A stretch of 64,000 nt of DNA from Trogon surrucura (GCA_020746105.1 CM036658.1:12136689-12200688), one strand, 5' to 3'; positions 28,511 through 42,100 are shown, counted from the first letter of the stretch. The notes: generated from the sequence alone by a model not told the origin. Numbers and translations are program-made.

Positions 28511-28747
28511 TGTCTAGGGTCCAGATCTCTTCCATAAGTATTAAGACAATCTGAGTAGTCACCTTCATTTAAAATACTCATGTCATGTCTGTAGGTATTT
28601 GACATCTTGATTTGTAAAGAAAGGCTGATAGTTTAATTCACAGTTCTCTGAGGCATGTTGCCACAGTGCACTTTATGAGCTAACTGAGACTTTAATTTGG
28701 TGTACTAAGTGCCTATGGCACCCAGTTTCTTTATCGGTGAGGGAACT

Positions 28748-29099
28748 TGTAGGGGAATTTCTTGTGGAGCAGAGGCGTGGTATCCCTTTAAAGGTTTTGG
28801 ACAGCCCGGCTTAGGCCTAAGCAAAGGCTCTGTCCTTGAAGCTGCCTTGGGGCACGGAGAGGAGGAGGAGGTGTAGCTGTTTTGTGAGAGCCTTGCTGGG
28901 GGGAGAAGGGGAGGGCACTACCCAATAAAACACTGGCGCGTGTAAACCTGTAACTGACCAACTCTGTTAAGGGGCAGGCGCGGGGACACTGCTTCACTGT
29001 ATAGATTGAGCTGTCCGGGGCGATAAAGGGAGGACGACTTGTAGCCATATTGGTGAGATGGTCGTTACTTGACCGGCTCTCCGAAGGTACCCTTCTAGA
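28748..29099 (+). mobile_element. Solo class II (ERVK-like) LTR with 6-base target duplication
   Basis: This 352-base LTR begins TGTAGGGGAATTT and is flanked by the direct repeat ggaact at 28742-28747 and 29100-29105, the 6-base duplication expected of a class II/alpharetrovirus-type integrase. It contains a CAATAAAA polyadenylation signal near 28922. It closely matches, in reverse complement, the LTR at 57927-58273 but has no internal region here, so it is the product of LTR-LTR recombination. It lies sense to AUH. Confidence 0.9.
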
Positions 29100-29105
29100 G
29101 GAACT

Positions 29106-30379
29106 GAGCCTGCTTTGCCATTTAAATCCTTAGCTGAGAAAAACTGCTGGCAAAAATAATCTGATCTCATGTGCTTGATGGTAATGTGTGCTGGAAATAG
29201 AATACATATGCACAACATGTGGCAAAAATAGTTATTACATGGTAAAGAATTATTTTCCACTTGCTTTTGAGAAGAATAAAATGGTTATGTAGCAAAGGTA
29301 TTTAGACATATCTAAATCTATGGTATTTTCATTTTAAGACAATTTACAACAGTTTCATATCTGCATCCTTCTATAAATGGTGTAGAATAACAGACAATGG
29401 AACTATGTATGTGTGGTAAGTGCCGCCAATATGAAGAAGAGCTTCCAATAATTAATTTTTTTTTACTTTCTTTTGTCTTTGCCTGCTGCTTACACTGGTT
29501 TCCTTTAAGGACATCTTTGTTGTAGTTTTACTACAGTAAAGGAATTTTCTTTTTTAGCATCTAGATTGAATGTGGAGATTTTGAAAGCAGGAGAGCAAAA
29601 TAACTAAATCCACATCAGTGTAGCATAGATTTTCTTATGTATTCACAGTTACAATATGTTCATGCAGTGATGCAGGAAAAGGTGGAGACCTAGCCATAGT
29701 AAAAATGGTATGAATTTCATATATAGTTTAGGTTTTTTATATACAACCAGTGGATATTTGTTTTGTACCTTTCAGAATGTCTTCCTTAGTAAAAGTAATA
29801 TGAAATTGAGATCATGTGATCTCCTCAGATCATTTTCTCCTTGTCAAATTTTTACTTTTTTCTTATTTAACTGCTGACCCCTTATCTATTTAATGAACAG
29901 AAATATACATGGGCTTCTGTTTATACACCAGACAACTCCTTTATTGTCTTACACCAGGAGGAATTTAAAAAAACGAGTTAAAAGAAATGCTGTGACTCTG
30001 AGTCAGATCCTGCATGTTTTAGGCAAAAGGTGCAGATATATACTTGTCTACAATACCGTATTTTGCAAGTTAATATCAGTAGTTTATGTTAGTAGTGAAG
30101 CAGTAGGGTTTTGCAGGATGTAAAGAAATTAGGTCTAAAATGGTCTTTTGTTGATATTTTTACTTTTATTTGTGGAATTCCTGTCACCAGCTGGAACTTA
30201 CTGACTGCATGTGGATGGACATGGTTCCACCACAGTTTTTAAGTGATTGATCTCTAGGCTTGTATCACCAGTCTGTATAATTAGTTAAACCTGTCCAGAT
30301 GGCAGGTAATATTCCAGTGTTGGATCTCCTTTTGTTTACTTTATTTCTCTGAAGTAATTTACTGAGAAGTCTGTTGAAT
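29106..30379 (+). other. AUH: AUH intron 3 segment, nothing recognised
   Basis: AT-rich intronic DNA. A few short open frames, none similar to a known protein. Confidence 0.6.
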
Positions 30380-30558
30380 GGTGAGATGCTGGAACATGTT
30401 GCCCAGAGATGTGGTAGAGGCCCCATCCCTGGAAGTTTTTAAGACCAGGGGCTCTGAGCAGCCTGATCTAGTGGGAGATGTTCCTGCCCATGGCAGGGGG
30501 GCTGGAACTAGATGATCTTTAAGGTCTCTTCCAACCCTAACAATTCTACGACTCTATG
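30380..30558 (+). mobile_element. CR1 LINE 3' tail
   Basis: A short, heavily 5'-truncated CR1 in + orientation. Blocks are 'ttgcccagagatgtggtaga', 'ggccccatccctggaagt', 'gaactagatgatctttaagg' and the tail 'caattctacgactctatga'. Confidence 0.92.
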
Positions 30559-33500
30559 AATGGTCTTTTAAATATAGAAGAGATCAAATATACCCAAAGT
30601 ATTTTTAATAAACAAATCCTTAAAAAATGTAATTGAGTTTGCAATATGGGTGCTGAAAATATATTCAGTGGATGCGAAATTTTACTATTTGCAAGCATTT
30701 TCATTTATTTTTCTAAGTCAGTTTTTAGCCTTTGGGAACACTGCACAGTTCTTGTGAGTTGCTTAACTTGGTGTTTATTGAGGAATAGAATTGCAGCTGC
30801 TGTTTTCTGTCTGACTTTTGTGTGAACAAAGCATAATTTAGACGTGTTGCTGTTCGTGGCACAAATGCTTACTACTCCTTACTTTCACACTGTACTGTGT
30901 GGAATGGCAAGACTTTGGCCTTGAGTGCTGGCCCAGTAATAATATGAGGCAGAGATGTTTGTGCAGGAATGCCAACCATTTTAATGCTTTCTATTTTTTT
31001 TTTTAAGTTCAAGATTTAAGGATTCTGAATAAAGTGGCCAAAGCTGAGCTCCATATCTTCAGTTTGGAAGGAATTTCTTCTGCTGTTTGAGTTTCCCCAC
31101 AAAAAACTCTTTGTTCTTCTTACCTTCTATAGCTTGAAGAGGTTCCCAGTCAAACTCAGTAGTTACCAGATCTAATCTTTCTAAGGCCATTATTTCAAAT
31201 CTTTTCTCAACTTTCTCTGGATCAGTGGTATGCAGAAAATGGTCATCTATTAGTTGGGATGCAACAAGTTGTGATTACTGTGAGAGATATGCTTCACAAG
31301 GTTTATTTTCATATGGTACTGTATTATTTACCTGCTTCTTTAAATGTTCTACTGAAAGCATCACTTGCTGCATAGCTGCACAGAATCAAGTGTCATTGAA
31401 TCTTGACTTGCTGGAAGTTTCCAGCTAATATACCAGTAATACTAATAACTGATCCTTGGAGGGAAAAAAAAAAAAGAAAAAAGTAGCTAAAGAGATACCG
31501 GGTAATGCCTTTCAACTCGGGGGACAAGATGAAGGGTAATGAAAGGAAAAGGCTTTCACCAATGCCGACTTCTATGTTCAGGTGATACAACAGTTGAAAT
31601 TGTGGTTTTTCTCTGGAAGAACTAATTTTTTTAAATAGGCTTTATGCCTGACTACTGGCTTCAGGACTTCTTCAGAAGAGATTCTGACTTTATCTCTTTT
31701 TACCACCTAACACACTTCCTCCTTTTCTGTTTATGGCTCTTAAAACTGGGTGTACTCTCAATTAACTATTTTTGTAGTTATTACTAATCAACGTAGATAA
31801 ACTGAGCAGTATCAATTCCTTCTAACATTACAAAAAACATATATGCTATGATCAGATAAATGGTGTATGCAAAAGATTTACGTCAGTCATCTGTAACAGT
31901 GCAATGAAAGATGTATTTTTTTCTGATTACTTAATTTACTAGAAGTCAAAGAGGAACAAATAGCAAGTTACTCAAAACTGGGGATCTGTTCATACTTTTC
32001 CGAAAGGCTTAGTACTATTTACTAAGGACATTCACTCAGAGTATCACTATTCATTTAAGGTTAAAGAAGAAGGATGGAGACTCTCATTACTAGAAGGTTT
32101 TAGGATTGCCTGCTTGTTAATCAGAAGGTAGAGAACTGTGTGTCACTTCTCACTAAAGGGATTAGATATTAGCAGATTCACTGCAAAGCTATTGTAATTG
32201 ATACAAATGATATGCAGTATTATATTAATGCTATTTTTTTCAGTAGTAGTGATGGTAAAATGACTATACATTCTTATTTTGTTGAGTGAATTACTTACAG
32301 TTCTTCATTTAAAAAACAAGAACCCTGACACTTATCTCTTCAGAGGATTTTTTTTCAGAAGATGCAGAATAAATAGAAATCACAATTAATGATTTCACGA
32401 GGAGCTAAAATGTAGAGTGAAAATTGCAGCTTTTATGGTTGTCTAATTTGAACTATGGTATTCTGTATAAGAATTCTTCAGTTATGTTTCATTACCAGAA
32501 AGAAAATGCACATTTTAGGCATGGTATAGAAATTCTTGTAGTAAAGGTTGAATTTGAAAATTGTCATTTGAGGAGTTGGCTGTTGAGACTACCAGACTGA
32601 CTGGATTAAAGAAGTACTTCTGTAATGCTTATTGTGAAAATAACACAGAAATACGGGTGGTATAGGAAGTAGCTTTACTTTTGAAAAACCACAAAACTGA
32701 ACAACCAACCCTCTGTTAAACATACATTGCTTTTTATTAAATGATCGTATTTGTCATTATCGTTATGTGAGGTGTAAGCTCATGGTCTTGCTGTGTTTAA
32801 GTAGCTGAGCTGTTGCGTGAGAGATTATGTGACAATTGGGACAATCAAATTCATCATGAGTTGATCGCTTTAGAGGTCTTTGCTTGTGGTTCCTAGCCAC
32901 TTCGTGGGTGTCCTTCACTGCTGCCTTCTTCTGCTCCTGGATATTCTTCACTGATTCTATGTTCAGGAGTCAAAGATGATGCAGTCTCCATGCTTGTCTT
33001 CTGTTAGTCCTGATGTGTTAGCCTGCCAGACAACACTAGAAGTGTAGCATAGAATCAAAGTTAATATTGTCTTAATCTATTGTTTGGCCTGGTCTTGTAG
33101 CTTTCCACTAGTACAGATCTCTTTCATGTGCCTTATAGGAAACTGCAGAAAGCCCTGTTGTAATTGTTACACAATGTTTTGGGTTCATAAAGGATTCTAG
33201 GGACTAGGGAGTGATGGAGGCAGTTGTTGGATGATATAAGTGTCACAGGAAGACTGATTGATGTTTGTGAAACAATTGGCTTTGTTTTTAAGAAGTGAGA
33301 TTAAGATCCCTGTAGTGATTCCTTTTGTTTTTTGCCTTCTGCAAGTGAAGATGAATTGAGGAAAGGCATCTTAGGTATAAGTTGGCTTTTTTTTTTTGTG
33401 GAAGGTTAACAGGAGGCATATTGTTGGGTGCTTCTAAATTTAGAGCTGGACAGACAGAATGGAAAAAGAGGCAGCTGTCTTTAATCTATATCTGGTCTGA

Positions 33501-35261
33501 ATTTGCATAGACATTGAAAAAGGTTTGTAGAACTTTTGTGTATAAAGTTAAGGTCGTTTATATTTAGGATTCCTGGATTGGTGAAAGAAACCTTTCTGAA
33601 TTAGCACCTTGGCCTTTAAGAAAGGCTTGGGATTCAAAAACTTAAAAGAAAAATAATAAAAACCCCACAAAAATTATAATTTCTGAAGTATCTTGTTTAT
33701 GGGAATTGATTTAGCAGCTAGTGCTTTAAATATTCTACTCTGGTTGTAAATTATTGCAAAATATGAGATAATCTGTAGCAGTGGACCTACAAGACTGCCA
33801 TTTCACCAGAGTGAATGCTCAGGACTGGCATCCTGCCAAAGGCTCAAATATACAAGAATTGCAGACATTTTGTTTGTTCATCACAGTTTGATGATTCTCA
33901 GGAAATTTCTTGTGACAAAGAGGGGATATGTACAAAAAGTGCAAATATGCACGTCATGCTAGTAAATTATGATAGCAGATCTATTATGGAAGAGTATCAG
34001 TGTCAGTTTTGACTTAAAAATCACACAGCCACATTTAGAGAACTTCAGAAATGTAGTCGTGCATAAAAAAGAAATAATTGTATTAATTTAAACTACTTCC
34101 TTATGTAGGAAACATACATATCTCAAATGCCAAACTACTTTTCCCTTGACTAAAATAGCTGCAGCCAGCATCCTTCTCATTTTATTTCGAAATTTAGGTT
34201 ACACCTTGCTTTTTATTAAAGTTACGTGTAAACACATTTTTCTTTGTACTCAGTTCAGACAGTGTGTGCCAAACTCTGTCTGTACTAGTGTGCAACAAGA
34301 TTCATGGTTGCTGTCAATAATGCAAATGATAACTAGAGAAAGTAGGTATTTAGTCCTAAGTTATGAAAGATGAATTATGAAGTCTAGTGCTTTAAAAATT
34401 ATTGTGATAACAATATGTTACAAACTCTTTTTATAGATTAAATGTAATCTAACAGGCAATTATGAAAAATGCATCATAATCTCCTTAATATGTTTATGTA
34501 ACAGTACCAAAGACTGAGAGACAAGACAATTAGATAGGCATAGGGCCAAGGTCTGTGTTTTTAGCCAGTGACTGTTTGTTTATAGCTCTCTGGGGCTTCA
34601 GAGCCAGCTTTTAAGTATATTAATTCACTCTTAAGGCTGACCTCCATGGCAATGTATTGGTTTTATGACTTTTGATTCCTTATAAATTACATATTAAAAT
34701 TTATTCCTGATGATTATGAGCATACATACACTTACTTGTATTAATTTGAGAAAATTTTGGATCTTTTAAAGTGTGCTGGTTTTCTAAGAATTTTGTACAT
34801 CTGGAAAATTGAGTCCTGAATGCTTATATATAACTTTCAGGGTTCTCTACTTTTTTCCCTTTCTCTTTATCATTAACTTTCAGATCTCCACACCTCACAA
34901 CTAAAAAACATAATTCTTGATGAGAGCTTTCATTTATTAATATTCTGAATTAGTAACTGAGTTATAAGTGTTGATGGAGTCATTTTGGATATAAATCTTG
35001 AAAATATTTAGGAGTACACTAGGGCATATTCAATACATGGTAAGGTTATTTTGTATTTTTTATAGCTTTTAAACATTTAGATTTGAATATTCCCTTTTAT
35101 TCATGAAAGGATTTTTTTTTTTTTTAAAAAAAACCCTTCATTTTTTAATCTCTCAAATAGTCATTATATGTTTTTGGAGATGTTGTTTATTCACCTTACT
35201 GTTAGAAAAAGGGACAGTCTCCCAAAGAGTAATACAGAAATATTTCTCAGGCATGCAGAGA
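30559..35261 (+). other. AUH: AUH intron 3 segment with one unexplained open frame
   Basis: About 4.7 kb of AT-rich intronic DNA. The only stretch that attracts attention is a minus-strand open frame at 32763-32951, listed separately. No repeat family was recognised. Confidence 0.55.
32763..32951 (-). other. Unrecognised 62-codon open frame with a Cys/His cluster
   Basis: The minus strand reads a charged, lysine-rich stretch (KNIQEQKKAAVKDTHEVARN) followed by HDEFDCPNCHIISHATAQLL and KHSKTMSLHLT before a stop. The CPNC...H...H spacing is loosely reminiscent of a small zinc-binding motif. The frame starts at a GTG rather than ATG, and I do not recognise the protein. It could be a fragment of a processed host gene copy, part of an unknown repeat, or chance. 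Confidence 0.2.
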
Positions 35262-36597
35262 TAGGTTTAGGATGGAAGAAGTTCAGCTGGAGCTTGAACT
35301 AGCAAAAGATGTCAGGAATAACAAGAAAAGCACCTGTGTGTATGTTAGTACCAAGAAGAAGTTCAAGAGAGATGTAGGTCCACTTCTGTGTGTGACTAGG
35401 AGCTTAGAAATGACACAGAAAAGGCAGAAGTACTCCATTTTCTCTTTGGCTTGGTCTGCATCGGAAAGGCCAGCTCCTAGGTTTCTGTGCCAAGAAGCGA
35501 CAGTGAAGTAGACAGCAAACCACTGACAGCAGAGGAAGACTTGAGTTAAAGTCCATCTGTGTCAGTTGGACACCTAGACATGAACAGGGTCTGATGGGGT
35601 GCATCTGAGTTGGTGTACTCAAGAGCCAAGATCTATTATATTTGGAAGGTCGTAGACCACCTAAGTGACTGGAAAAGGGCAAATATTACACCCATCTGTA
35701 AAAAGGAAAATTTGGGAAACTACAGACCAGCCAGTCTCACTTCAGTCTCTGCGGAAATTGCAGAAGAACTTTGTGGAAGTTGTTTCTAGGCCTAGGAAAG
35801 ACGAAGTGGCTTGGGAAAACCCAGCTCAGATTTACTAAGGGTAAATTGTACTTGACCAACCCAATAGCCTTCTGTCATAAAACCACGTGTTCAGTGGATG
35901 AGACAAGAGTGGATGAGACAAGATGCTATCTACCTTGAATTTAACAAGGCATTTGATAAGTTCTCCCTTAACATCCCTGCAGACAACTTGCTAAGATGCA
36001 GTCTGGACTTACAGACTGTGAAAAGTGGCTCACCTGCCCAGATCAAAGGACGACACAATGACTTAAAGTCGAAGTGTTGGTTTGTCATAAGTTGAGTTCC
36101 GTGAGGGTTGATGCTGGGTCTAATACTTAATGTAGGTACTGTGGCAGTAAAGAAGGCAGTGTCCTGGACTTGTATCAGGAAGAGAACCATCAGGAGATCA
36201 AGGCTTGTGCTTATTCTACTCAGCACTTAGTAGGACCACAAAAGATGATTAGACAGTTAGAGATTGCTGAGGGAGACATAACTGGTCTTCCTGTGCCTGG
36301 TAGATACCAAGAAGAATACTCTGCAAGGAGTATACAGTGGCAGAAGAAGAGACAGTGAGCACAAGTTGTTTTAAAAGAATTCCATCCAGATTAAATGAAT
36401 TCTTAATTGTGAGAAGATTGGTTAAGAATTAAACATAGGAATCGTTTTTGCAGAGAAGGGTGGAATCTCCCTTGCTAGCAGTGTTGGAGACTTGAAAGGA
36501 CCCTGGATAACCTAGTCTAGGGCTGTACATTTGACAGATGGTTGGACGAGATGATCTCCAAAGATTTCTTCCAGTCAAAACTTTACTATTTTTCTAC
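35262..36597 (+). mobile_element. CR1 LINE remnant, ORF2 RT region to 3' end, much decayed
   Basis: The left end reads 'cagctggagcttgaactagc' and 'gatgtcaggaataacaagaa', matching CR1 ORF2 just before the reverse transcriptase. Further on are 'cacccatctgtaaaaagg' (start of the RT domain), 'gggaaactacagaccagccag' and 'aatttaacaaggcatttgata' (the RT block containing S/N-KAFD). The 3' end near 36595 keeps 'gagatgatctccaaagat'. The frame is broken by many stops and small gaps; no stretch over about 100 codons remains. It is an old, sense-oriented copy of about 1.3 kb. Confidence 0.85.
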
Positions 36598-37069
36598 CAA
36601 ATAGGTGATAATCTTTTTCTGTTACTTTGTGAGAGATGGCCAAATAGCTAATATTTATGAAGCATCCTGTTCGTTCTTAGTTGATCAGGCTGGACTGATT
36701 TCTGTTGAAGAATAGAAACTGTAGTAGGTCTAATGGGTAGAGATGGATGGTCCAAGTATCCTGGGTCTGGCTGGGCTTGGAGATGCAATGGAATTCTTAC
36801 TGGAATGAATTTATATTTTGCCTGGAAAGCATAAAATGTTTTTTGTAGTGGTTGACTTTGGTTTGTACTATGATTTGTCAAGCATATAGCTTTACACGTA
36901 GAAAAACAGTAGTTAAAGGCAAAATAAAAATCATTAATCTACATGGTGGCATTATTATAATCAAATTTAAGTTATGCTTTTGTAGTTTTTGAAAGGATTT
37001 TTAAGGATACCAATGAAGTATCTATCTGTCAGCAGAATAATATCCATAACTTATTACTGTGGTGTATAT
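36598..37069 (+). other. AUH: Spacer between two CR1 copies
   Basis: About 470 bases of AT-rich intronic DNA with no recognised feature. Confidence 0.6.
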
Positions 37070-39140
37070 ATTTAACAAGACTGGAGGCAGTCTGGGCTGC
37101 AGTGATCACGCACTGGTAGAGTTCACAGTCCTGAGAAATATGGATCAGGCAAAGAGTAAAGTCAGGGTCATGAATTTTAGGAAAGTGATCTTTCAGCTCT
37201 TCAAGGAGGTAGTCAAGAGGATCCTGTGGGAAACTGCCCTCAGGGAAAAGGAAGCAGAACAGAGCTGGCAGATCTTTAAGGACACTTTACACAGAGTGCA
37301 AGAGCTCTCCATTCCCAGGTGTAAGAACTCAGGTAAGGAAGCAAAGAGACCTGTATGACTGAATTAAGACCTGCTGGTCAAACTAAAGGACCAGAAAGAA
37401 CTTCACAGACGGTGTGAGCAGGGGCAGGTATCCTGGGAGAGTGTAGAGACGCTGCCTGGTTGCATAGCGTGGGGTCAGGAAGGCCATGGCGTGGCTGGAG
37501 CTGAACTGGGCAAGGGACACAAAGAATAGTAAGAAGAGCTTCTACGGGTGCATGAGCCAGAAGACAAAGGTCAAAGAAAGAGTACCCCCCTCCTCTGATG
37601 GGCAAGACTGGAAGCAGACAAGGAGAAGGCTGAGTACTTAATCACTTCTTTGCCTCAGTGTTCACTGGCAACCTCTCTTCCCACACCTCTTTAGTGGATG
37701 GGCTGCAAGACAGAGATCAGGGCAGCAAAGTCCTTCCCACTGTAGAAGATCAGGTTTGTGACCACCTGGGGAGCCTGAACGTAAGTAAGTCTATGGGACC
37801 TGATTAGATGCATCCCAGAGTCCTGAGGGAATTGGCTGCTGTAGTCACCAAGCCACTCTCCGTGATATTTGAACAAGTCCTGGCAGGCAAGTGAACACCC
37901 CTGAGGAAAGGAAGCATTACACCCATTTTTAAAAAGAATAAAAAGGAGGACTCTGGGAACTGTCAGCCTCATCTGTGTGCATGGGAAGATCATGGAACAG
38001 ACCTCCTAGAAGCTCTGCTAACGCACATGGGGAACAGGGAGGTGATTTGACACAGCTAGTGTGGCTTCACTGAGAGCGGGTCCTGCCTGACCGATCTAGT
38101 TGCTTTCTACAATGGAGTGACTACATCAGTGGACAAGGGAAAGGCTGCAGATGTCTATCTGGACTCCTGTGAGGCCTTTGACACAGTCCCCTGCAACATC
38201 CTTGTCTCTTAATTGGAGAGATACGGATTTGACAGGTGGCCTGTTCAGTGGGTGAGGAGTGGGTTGGATGGTCACATGCAGAGGACAGTGGTAAATGGCG
38301 TGATGCCCAGATGGAGATAGATGAAAGTGATGTTCGTCAGGGATCTGTACTGGGAACGATGCTCTTTAATATCTTCACCAATGACATAGGCAGTGGGATT
38401 GAGTGCCCCTCCAGCAAGTTTGCAGAGTGGTGCAGTTGACATGCCCGAACAGTGGAATGTCATGAGTTTCAACAAGGCTAAGTGCAAAGTCCTGCACCTG
38501 GAATGGGGCAGTGGCTGGTATGAATACAGGCTGGAGCATGGTGAGATTGAGAGCAGCCCTGCAGACAAGAACTTAGTTGTACTGATGGATAAAAAGCTGG
38601 ATGTGAGACAGCAATGTGTGTTCACTGCTTAAAAGTCCAACTAGATTGTGGGCTGCATCAAAAGAAGTGTGGACAGCAAAATGAGAGGTGATCCTGCCCC
38701 TCTACTCTGCTCTGGTAAGACCCCACCTGGAGTATTGTGCCCGCCTCTGGAGCCCTCCACATAACAAGGACGTGGACCTGCTGCAGGGAGTCCAGAGGAG
38801 GGCCACAAAAACGATCAGAGGGTTAGAGCACCTTTCCTATGAAAACAGGCTGAGAGTGGAGACAATGTCTTTGGCCAGGCCTGTTGTGATAGGACAAGAG
38901 GTAATGGTTTTAAACTGAAAGAGGGTAGATTTAGACTGCATACAAGGAGCATGGTGAGACACTGGCACACGTTGCCCAGAGAGGTGATGGAGGCTCCATC
39001 CCTGGAGGCATTCAAGGTCAGGCTTGATGGGGGTCTGAGCAACCTGATCTAGTTGAGGATATCCCTGCTCACTGCAGGGGGATTGGACTAGATGACATTT
39101 AAAAGTCCCTTCCAACCCAAAGCTTTCTATGTTTCTGTGA
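37070..39140 (+). mobile_element. CR1 LINE, 2.1 kb: endonuclease end, RT, 3' UTR
   Basis: The longest CR1 here. It opens with the end of the apurinic-like endonuclease domain (LGCSDHALVEFTV, from about 37089; the SDH catalytic motif is intact). The RT domain follows: 'cacccatttttaaaaagaat' near 37920, 'tttgacacagtcccctgcaac' near 38177, and GSVLGTMLFNIFTNDIGSGI near 38342. The catalytic FADD block has decayed to FAEW (about 38417). After it come [20 protein letters not shown] at 38688 and the 3' UTR with tail 'ctttctatgtttctgtga'. Several stops and small deletions disable ORF2, and the 5' half of the element is missing. Confidence 0.93.
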
Positions 39141-42100
39141 ACAAATGCTAATTCTATTTAAACAAAGTTGTGTTCATTTTAGACTTGACGCTACTATTTG
39201 TTTCATAAAGTATTGTAGTGTCTGTTAAAAATTGGAAGTTAGGTTTTCCTGAATAGATATTGCGATGTAAAAGTGGTGTTTCTGAAATTATTGGAAATTT
39301 GGACCAAAAACTGTTGGTAAATCTTCCTGTGTTTTAGCTTAAGTTGTCTATAGAGTTGTCCTCAAATGTGTGTGGGATATTCTAAACTTCATAAAAATTG
39401 ACTGAGGTTCTGATAATAATTTTAGCTAAATAGAGAAGTCAGTGCAGGAACTCCCAAGGAGATGCAGATAACTGCCTTTGAGGAAAAGATATTTACATGT
39501 ACCCTAATGGGTGTTTATTTATTTATGTATTATTTAGAAGTTAATCTACAGTGTATGTTAGAGTTGACCTTTTGCCTCAGTATTTTACTTGAATATCTGA
39601 AGTGTCTATTTTTTCTTTGTGGAGAAGAAGAAATATTAATGCACTGTCTAATTACTTGTATGGGAATAAACTTTGGGTACCTAGCCGTTCGTAACTTTTT
39701 AATTGGTGATGTAGTCCATGTTTTGTGCTTCTCGTTGAAGGCACGATAAGTTTCCTGTGTTAATTCCTTAACCTGTTTATTTGTGTTATTAAACATATTA
39801 TAAGTGATGCCTCTGTGCTTGCCAGTTTTCAGTGTTCTTAGTTTTAGCCAACAAGTCACTGAGGAATTGGACAGAGTATGCAAAAGAGTATCTTCTAATA
39901 CCCTTGGATGTCACTTCTTTATTGAAATTTTGGTGTACTGACAGAACTGGTTGATCTATGTTTAGCAAGATCAAGAGGTAAACTCAAAATAACATTGCTA
40001 TGGTAAGAATTTCTTTATTCTACCTCAAGTGTCTGTGGGTGTGTCACTTCCTTTCCTCTTCTTAGAGAGGGCACCTTCTGACACTTGGTAGAATAACTTC
40101 ACTGTTTAATTTTGGTGTGCCAGGTTTCTAAAATACTTATTTTTTAATAAAAATATTTATTTCGTAAAGTTAAATTTTTAAGTATGATGTAAAAGCCATT
40201 AAATTTTATGCCTTCTTAGTTTGCAGCTTTTGTGGTGTATTCTGGAAATATGTGTTAGAACATAGTGTAAAACAGTACTGTACAAGAAAATTTCTAGGCA
40301 TTTATGGTATTTGGAAAGTGAGGCTTATACAGAGGTATTGGAACAGATTTTTTAAACACAACACTTAGCTTTTCAGCAGTATATAAATTCTGTTTAGAAA
40401 ATGTGTGAAAATATCCAAATTAGGCAAGAAGCATGGGGTCAGAGTGATCACTGTAAAACTTTTTTTTCGGTGTGTTTTCTAAGTTAAATAGCCGTTCTTG
40501 TCATGTAGACATGTTGGTGGAAAAATTCTGGTGAGTAACAACAATATGCCTATCTTGCTGGACTGCCCTTGGCTTTGTCAAATAAACATTTTCTCTGGCA
40601 TCACTGTGAAATTCAAATAAAGCACATGCTCCAGAAACTAGTCTGGCAGTGTATTGCAGCCAACCATTGAGTAGCCAAATGTTTTAAAACATGCAGAGAC
40701 AGTTAATTGATTACATCAAGGTTTTTATACTTAGGAGAATTCAAGTTAAAAATCACTAACCTTTCTGTGTTCTTCCAGCATGGAGGAGAGAGGCGAAGTG
40801 ATGGATCAAGATCAGACAGATCTTGTTTTAGGTTAACAAATCTCAGTTAGAAGTGTAGGTAGTATCTAGAACAGCATGCATCTTCCTCACAGTGTTTTCA
40901 GGGATTGATCTGCTAGTACCAGTCTATGTACTTACTGCTCAACAGACTTCCAAGAGACTGCTGTTTGTACTAGTGTTTTGCAAACAGGACTGTTCACTGA
41001 AAGTCCACAGGGAAGTTCTAACAATTTGCTTTTTAAGTTTGGAAGCGGTGCTTCTGTGAATTACATTGATTCAAGAAGTATTTATTCAGAAATGGAGAGT
41101 ACCTGTCTTAATCCTAGTGTAGCTGTAGGAGGAAGTGGCTGATTGCATTGTCAGTGTAGTCTTTCACTGTTGCACTTCTCTGTTGTCCTGTACTGACAGC
41201 TAATAATTTGGAAATGGCACTCCCTAGTCTTTGAAAAGGAGTTTGTAAAGTGCTGGGAGCAGAGACATCGGAACTGGTGAGCATGATCCCTTGAATCACA
41301 GTTTTGGCTAGCTTTTGCTACATTTCTGAGCGGATGGGAATCAATTAGTGGGACAAAGCATCAAGATGCCAGAAAAGCGTAATACGGAGAAAACAGTGAT
41401 TCATGCTTCAATACAAACCGGATGGATGTGGGCGCATAATTACCGTGTACAATCAAGTCGGCAACAGTTAGCCTCAGCTTGCTGGTAACTCAGGTTCCCT
41501 CTTTCTTACATCTTTGTGTAGAAGGGCTCAGAGAGCCCTGTGTCCAGTGTGGTGTGGAGTCACAGACCCACAGTACATCCTCCGGAGTCTGCTAAGAGTC
41601 GATGTGGGGAAGCAAATAGGCCAAACATGTCCGCAGATTTCGGCTGTGGCCTACAAGAAAGTTGCAGAGGTTTGTACTGTGAGAGTTTTTGTGGTTTGAA
41701 AAGCTACTTTGATGGTCTCAGCAGTTGAGCAAATACTATTTTCAGATACTTTAAAGTAGGAAACTTAGGGTGAAAGGAAGGATCTTTGATTGCAATAACT
41801 GAGACAGCAGAAGTCTCTGGTTGAACCTGTACACTCCTTCATGGCTGTCTTCAGAAACTTAACCTTTCATACTTCTGACTTGAGAACAGATATTGAAGAA
41901 ACGTGAATAGTTTTCTTCTATATGGGTCAAGGAATTCTTCAGGAATTCTTTGATCAGTGGTTGAATCTTGTAACGGGAACAAAAATATTGAGTTGGTGGC
42001 AGTTCCATCTCCTGTGAACGAGAGGATGCCAAGGCATTTGTTCTGTTGGAGGGCAGTGTCGTTTCTCTGAAAAAGCTTCAGTTACTGTAACTGTGCTTGC

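Noticed and set aside
28788-29048. Open frame shared by 28.8 kb (minus) and 57.9 kb (+), giving near-identical peptides
   Set aside because: The identical peptides come from two copies of the same class II LTR read on the antisense strand; this is repeat identity, not a conserved gene.
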